Below are positions 24,901 through 64,000 of a stretch of DNA of 64,000 nucleotides, one piece after another (the first letter of the stretch is position 1; every line of letters begins with the position of its first letter). Source of the DNA: Bactrocera neohumeralis (taxonomy: Eukaryota; Arthropoda; Insecta; Diptera; Tephritidae); contig NC_065922.1 of assembly GCF_024586455.1 (NCBI RefSeq), positions 78,909,106 through 78,973,105 of the forward strand, read 5' to 3'. The notes under the pieces are model-generated. The model saw only the letters and a list, made by a program, of their open reading frames with translations, was not told the DNA's origin and ran no database searches. The position numbers and the translations under genes were made by a program.

Positions 24901-27900
24901 AATATCTATATACATATGTAATCTACATATATGAGTAAATATAAGTATGTGTTTTCACGAAGCACCTATGTCAGAAGACCGAATACATTGCCAAGAGTGA
25001 AACGTTTATTCAAATTTTATTTTTATTAGCCTGTACGACGAAGTTCTTTGAGTGTAGAACGAAAATCAAATTTAATTGTGGGTTACTTTCGTACAAGTTG
25101 AAAAATATTGCGTTTCACGACATTTATAACTTAAATACTTTTTTTTGCTAAAGTGGAACCAGGTAGAGTTAATAAAACAAGTGCAAGAAATTAGAAAAAA
25201 GTGCTACTATTTTTTTTTCTTTCATAGCAATAAGAATAGTGTTCAGGCCTTTGCTGATTCATTACTTCGTCATACCATGCTGTTCTGTTTTTTCTCGTCC
25301 TACAAATGGTGTCATATCTGTTGTCTTTCTGTCGTTTCTGTTGCCGATGGCACTGCTGTTGCTACCGCTGAGGCGGATGGTTGTTTCGAAGTTGCCGCAA
25401 TCCCCAGTTAACGTGATCTTTGCAATAATAAATAAAGTGGTAAATTTAGTTGTTACTAAAAATTCGCGTAAAATAATATTTACTTGTTTTATATTGAGCA
25501 AAAACGAATGGCTAATAAAACATATAAAATGATATAATTATTAGTGACGAAAATTCTAATTTCCAGAAATATAAGTTTAAACAGTAATACTATAAAAAAA
25601 TATAAATTTCTAGCTTGAACCGAAATCAATATTTTCTTCTAATATTTTCCAGATTATTTCGTTCTACAACACATTGCCTCTATTATTGGGCGTATGCATG
25701 ACTTATGCATAAAAATCGATATTAGGGATTTTCATTGAATAATTCTATTTTCGTGATTATCAATGTAAACCCTTCGGCACTAGATGACGAAGCAATGTAT
25801 GCATATGTACATATATACAAATATATATGGATACAAACATATATACATAAATATTAAATATCGTACTTTATTAGCACTTTTTTTTGAGTTTACTCAGAAT
25901 TTCGTCTTTTTAATGTCCTTGTAGTCTTAATTCACATACATATGTACATATGTATGTTTATGTACGTACATATTGTATACTTACTGCGGTATTTTATGTA
26001 CGTGTTCACACTCATACAATTAACCTACATATAGATATTTCAGATTATGTAATAAAAGTGCTTTATAAAATCAAATGGAGTAAAAGTTCGACGTATCCCA
26101 AAACAACGGTTATATTTTTTTGTTGATTTCTTTAAGTATATAACGAGAATGATATGTTTAAGTAACAGTTTCTTAGCCCCTCTAAATATGAAAAAGATAT
26201 TAAAGTGAAAATTGTGTTTTAAAATTTATTAAAATTTTTTAACGTTTTTTAGAATGGTTTAATTTGGTATTTTTTGTATATTGTAAAGATAAAAAAAATC
26301 GAAAACAGAATTGCCGTTGAATATTTTTCTCAATTTGGTTAGTGTGATACTAAGATTTTAAGTGACACAGTGTATATAAACGAAATTAATACACATACAT
26401 GTATGTATGTACGTACATACATACATACATATGTCCATATTTGCATACTAATAAAATATATATAATACTATACACTACTACTTTGGTATGAGTAGTAGAT
26501 CCTGCTTCCGTAGATGATAAAAGTGATTACGATATTTATTTTTGCTATATACCTGTGTTATATATGCATTAATATCAGCTTACATATATTCAAACAAAGT
26601 CAAAGTAAGAAATTTAAAAAATTCCGTAAAAAGCGCATATCTCTCTTTATAAGGAATATAATTCTCAATATTTATAATGTGAAAGTGCTAAAAATGTTGT
26701 ATATACATACATACATATCCTATGTATGTGTATATATATTCATAAGTGAAATAACAAGAATAAAAATTAAATGTTCTAATAAAAGTGAATGTACATATGT
26801 TGACACATATGTAAATATACATATATTTGAAAATAATGTGAAGCTATAAAAAAACATATATTTGGCGAAAAGTAATAAGTGATGTTGTTGAAAGTGATCT
26901 AAAGAGATATACATACATATTTCATATCAAAAAGAGTTAACGTTCGTAACAACAGTAGCAACAGCAGCAAAAATTATAATATATCAAATTATAAAAATTA
27001 ACAGAGGCTTGGGCAGTTGCTTCTTGGTACCATTCCTCATAATTTAATCATAATATTATTTCTACCATACTTACGTTGTTATAATTTATGTCTATAAATC
27101 AACGCACTTAAAAACCAGTAGAAAATAAATAAAAATGAAACCAATAATTTATTTCAACAATTGATTTATGAGTGATGCCAAGTGTGAGCTGCTGTAGAAA
27201 ATACGGAGCCATTTAGTTCTAAAATAGTTCACAACATTTACACAAAAGGACTTAATACGCTCTCCCGCTCACCTGAACAATCTCAGGTCAACCTTAAATA
27301 GGTTATTAGAAACATATAACCACAGCAAGGATCATTGTAATCAAAAGCAATTAATTTTGCTGGGATCAAAGGTATGTGTGACTTATCATATTAACAATAT
27401 TTCATTAATTAATTTTCAAATAAAAGTATGTATTTGTAAAACGCCGTAGTTTTTAAGAGGTCGAGCTCATTTTCAAGGTTTTTACCATTGATTGCAAAGC
27501 AGTTGAATAAGATCCTAGTAATTTGTTTACAGCTATTGAAACATACATACATACATACAAATACACTGGAATTTAAGCTGTTGTTAAGTATATATGTACA
27601 TATGTAAAAACATATATGCGTCAATGTAAATTGGAACATAACATCCAATTCTCTCTCTCTCTCTCTCTTCTACTTCGCATAACAGACATCTGTAAATGAG
27701 AATTCAGAGAGAATGGTTCCGAGTTTCGTTAAGTTTCCAAATGTCATTGACTACGTACAAATAAATATATGAAAATGTGATAAAAACAAAAAGGATAACA
27801 AGTATTTATGCAAGTTCGCAATGCTCTCGGTGCACTTTTGATTTTAAGTATTATTGTTTTTTTATTTAGTAACAATATATAATCCTATAGAGGCTCTCTG

Positions 27901-27922
27901 ACGGCGATAATTCTGAATATTC
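21961..27922. other. AT-rich non-coding DNA upstream of the 5'UTR exon
   Basis: I find no gene. TACATA-type runs are frequent (22728-22760, 22883-22906, 23013-23040, 25934-25960, 26393-26434, 26704-26720, 27541-27559). A (CT)9 run lies at 27651-27668. GC-richer patches at 23,930-24,160 and 25,300-25,400 hold no recognisable domain. Confidence 0.45.
27651..27668. repeat. (CT)9 microsatellite, GAGA on the other strand
   Basis: An 18-nt CT run about 460 nt upstream of the putative 5'UTR exon. GAGA/CT tracts bind GAGA factor in flies, so a regulatory role is possible but not shown. Confidence 0.8.
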
Positions 27923-27984
27923 AATATCTTTAGTAGTTTACTATATAATATTTAATATCTTTAGTAGTTTACTGTATAATATTT
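27923..27984. repeat. Two-copy tandem repeat, 31-nt unit
   Basis: AATATCTTTAGTAGTTTACT and 11 more bases repeat at 27923 and 27954 with one difference (A/G). It is a recent tandem duplication just before the 5'UTR exon. Confidence 0.85.
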
Positions 27985-28109
27985 CCCATATGCAAATAAA
28001 TAGTTCGGTGTCTTCTTTGATACCTATGCATTTCTTTCTCGTCAACATATTTGACTTCTTAACTGTAAATTTTGCATTTCCTCAAAGGACTTAAAATTTT
28101 TTATTGCAG

Positions 28110-28197
28110 ATTTATAAAAGCGGAGGGCGCTTATTGAAAATGGCGCCTCGGATATAGCTGTAATCCAAAGCTAACCCGCGACATCCATGTGCCTCAT
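28110..28197 (+). other. Probable 5'UTR exon of para with upstream ORFs
   Basis: An 88-nt segment sits between a good acceptor (T-rich run then TTATTGCAG) and a good donor (GTAAGAA at 28198). It is clearly more GC-rich than its surroundings and lies just before the start-codon exon, whose UTR part could begin at 28294 after TTTGACAG. It contains two upstream ATGs, at 28140 (a 5-codon ORF ending 28157) and at 28187. The exon call rests on splice-site and composition signals only; no transcript is available. Confidence 0.5.
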
Positions 28198-28334
28198 GTA
28201 AGAATTTTTAATCCATCCGTTATTTAATTTTTTTTTAATATATACATACATTTACTGCTATTGTGTAATTACTCGAAAAAATAACTTTGACAGGCCTTGG
28301 AAATCTGAGGCTCTCACTGCTGGCCGTATAGACA

Positions 28335-62255
<33,921 letters not shown>

Positions 62256-64000
62256 GTAAGTAAAAGCCAAAAGTCCTTTTGTCTGGTAATTTTGCAATTA
62301 TCGTTTAAATATGCGTTATATGTGTAAATTTGTAATTTGTTGTTGTTCAATATTAAAAATTTTAACCGTAAAATCCCACAATTGTAAATTCTAAATTTTT
62401 AAATAAAACCAACCGTGCTATGAATTGTTCGCAATCCGTATATGTGTATACGTATAAATATTTTTGTTCGAATTAAAATATGGCTTACATTATTCTTTTT
62501 CTAATTATTCATTCGCGTGTTTTAAAAATGTTTAATATACTCATATTATCCAGACGTCCTATTTTACTGAAAGCTATATGTTGTGCTTTGGTATTTCTCT
62601 TGGTTTTTTAACCAATAGATTTGCTTATTTATTTTTTTGGAATTTTTATGATACTATCCAAAAACATCAAATTATGTACAACTCCATTTTGTTTTTATTT
62701 TTAGTTTCTATTGGTGTCGTATAAAGGCTTCCCCTTTCTATTCACATGTACATATGTATATATGTATGTATGTGATTTTTGTTTTTATTTATTGTTGTAC
62801 ATACATATATTAGTTTTAATAATCATTAAGGGGTTCAAAGCCGTGTTATTTATCATATTTCTATTGTGTTTTTGCTGCACTGTTATAACTTTAAATATTT
62901 TGTATTACATATAAAGAGATTTATTTAAATTAAACTCTGAGGATAGTATGTAAAGAAAAGAAATTATATCTTACTAATGAAATAATTGCAGATTAATTTA
63001 AATCTATTATGGTAAAATAGTTCAAGAAATACCACAAGGCACTCGTTGCACTTTGCAACTACATATGTTACTTAATATAAAACTATAAAAAAGCGGTAAA
63101 TAGCGCGACTATTGAATTCCATGATTATGTTGCTGTATAACATAACATTTTGTTTGTATTTTATATTGACTTCCATGAGGTTATGTTCTTATATTATATT
63201 TCTTTGCGTATATCTAATACCACGAATCTATCGAATAAACTTGGTAAAATTGTGAAACATTGTGTTCTGTACTTTAAAACATATAAATTAATTTATTTTT
63301 AAATTTAGATGATTTCAATATAAGTATGCTTGAGTAAAAGATTTAGTATTTTTTACAAATACAATATTTTCTTTATTTGATGTACAGAACTTTCTGGATT
63401 TAATTACAGATTATCTTTTTTTATTGCTTCATTCGAAAAAAGAACTTCTTTTAAGTTCGTGGTTTGGAATAGAAATCTATTTTTTCTTTGTTGAAATGCT
63501 TTGAAAGTTTTTTATTCATACTTATTTGAAATATTATACAAAAGCACAAACGATTACTTGCTTGGTTTTTATTTATACACTTTCTTAAATTAAAGGCTTA
63601 AATTGCCGGAATAAAACGGCAACTCATCAAAAATATGATAACAATATATAGCAAAAATGTAAAAGTCCTAAATTTAATGGAATTTACTTCTACAGAAGAT
63701 GGCTTAAAATATGCTTTACTACATAATTAACCAAAAAGAGTCTTTTTCATAAAAATTTGGCTTGAAATACAACTAATGTATTTAGACATTTGTAATACGG
63801 GTGTGCTATTTATGGAAAAGATACTTTTTTCTACTATGAAATAGCACATATAACTTTCGTTAGGATCCAAATTCGTTACTGTTAAGATAGGCTTCATAAG
63901 TATATTTCTTCAGCTTTGAGTAAAAAACAGTTTACAGTACTTATTAGTAATAATGAATACACCTTTTCAATTTAATTTAGCAATACATTATTATGCCTTC
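62256..64000 (+). other. para intron 27, incomplete
   Basis: AT-rich intron that runs off the window. I looked for the domain IV S4 exon and did not find it. Confidence 0.6.

Noticed and set aside
25239..25532. Open frame in a GC-richer patch near 25.3 kb on the + strand
   Set aside because: The Leu/Val-rich translation has no known motif, and overlapping frames on both strands are equally open.
62256..64000. Domain IV S4 exon expected next
   Set aside because: No frame encoding LVLSDIIEKYF or an S4 arginine series follows an acceptor before the window ends.

Overview
The window holds most of the 5' and central part of one gene, an insect para-type voltage-gated sodium channel, on the + strand. 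The first 28 kb are non-coding and rich in transposon remnants. From 28,335 to 62,255 I can place 29 coding exons. They join in a continuous reading frame of 1,718 complete codons, counting one member of each mutually exclusive pair and all optional segments. Every junction is GT-AG and every phase fits. The frame runs from the initiator Met through domains I, II and III and ends at the end of S3 of domain IV. The rest of the channel (domain IV S4 to S6 and the C-terminus) lies beyond position 64,000.

Organism: the channel is nearly identical to the Drosophila and house fly Para proteins as I know them. The non-coding DNA is AT-rich, crowded with TACATATGTA-type palindromic microsatellite, and carries two repeat families common in higher flies. 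This indicates a schizophoran fly. A tephritid fruit fly is the best guess, but that is an inference.

Layout. 1-28,109: upstream or far-5' region. It holds a mariner-type MITE (649-914), an inverted-repeat element (about 4.0-4.7 kb), a pogo-like element (8,080-10,041) with another fly repeat nested inside it, a decayed Helitron (about 15.2-17.6 kb), degenerate fly repeats, and two possible promoter segments (6.2 and 12.2 kb). 28,110-28,197: probable spliced 5'UTR exon. 28,335-62,255: coding exons in introns of 60 nt to about 3 kb. The last 1.7 kb is intron.

How the parts work together: the channel carries several built-in splice choices. These are a 33-nt N-terminal cassette, a 63-nt cassette in the I-II linker, a tandem acceptor that adds or removes 8 residues, possible alternative donors at two exons, and two mutually exclusive exon pairs (domain II S4-S5 and domain III S3-S4). 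The known pyrethroid-target positions are visible and carry the susceptible-type residues. I found no tRNA, rRNA, CRISPR array or second protein-coding gene, and no clearly new biological system. The most unusual signals are splicing features: a stop-free 60-nt intron with a weak donor, overlapping upstream ORFs, a fold-back next to a cassette exon, and repeats between mutually exclusive exons.
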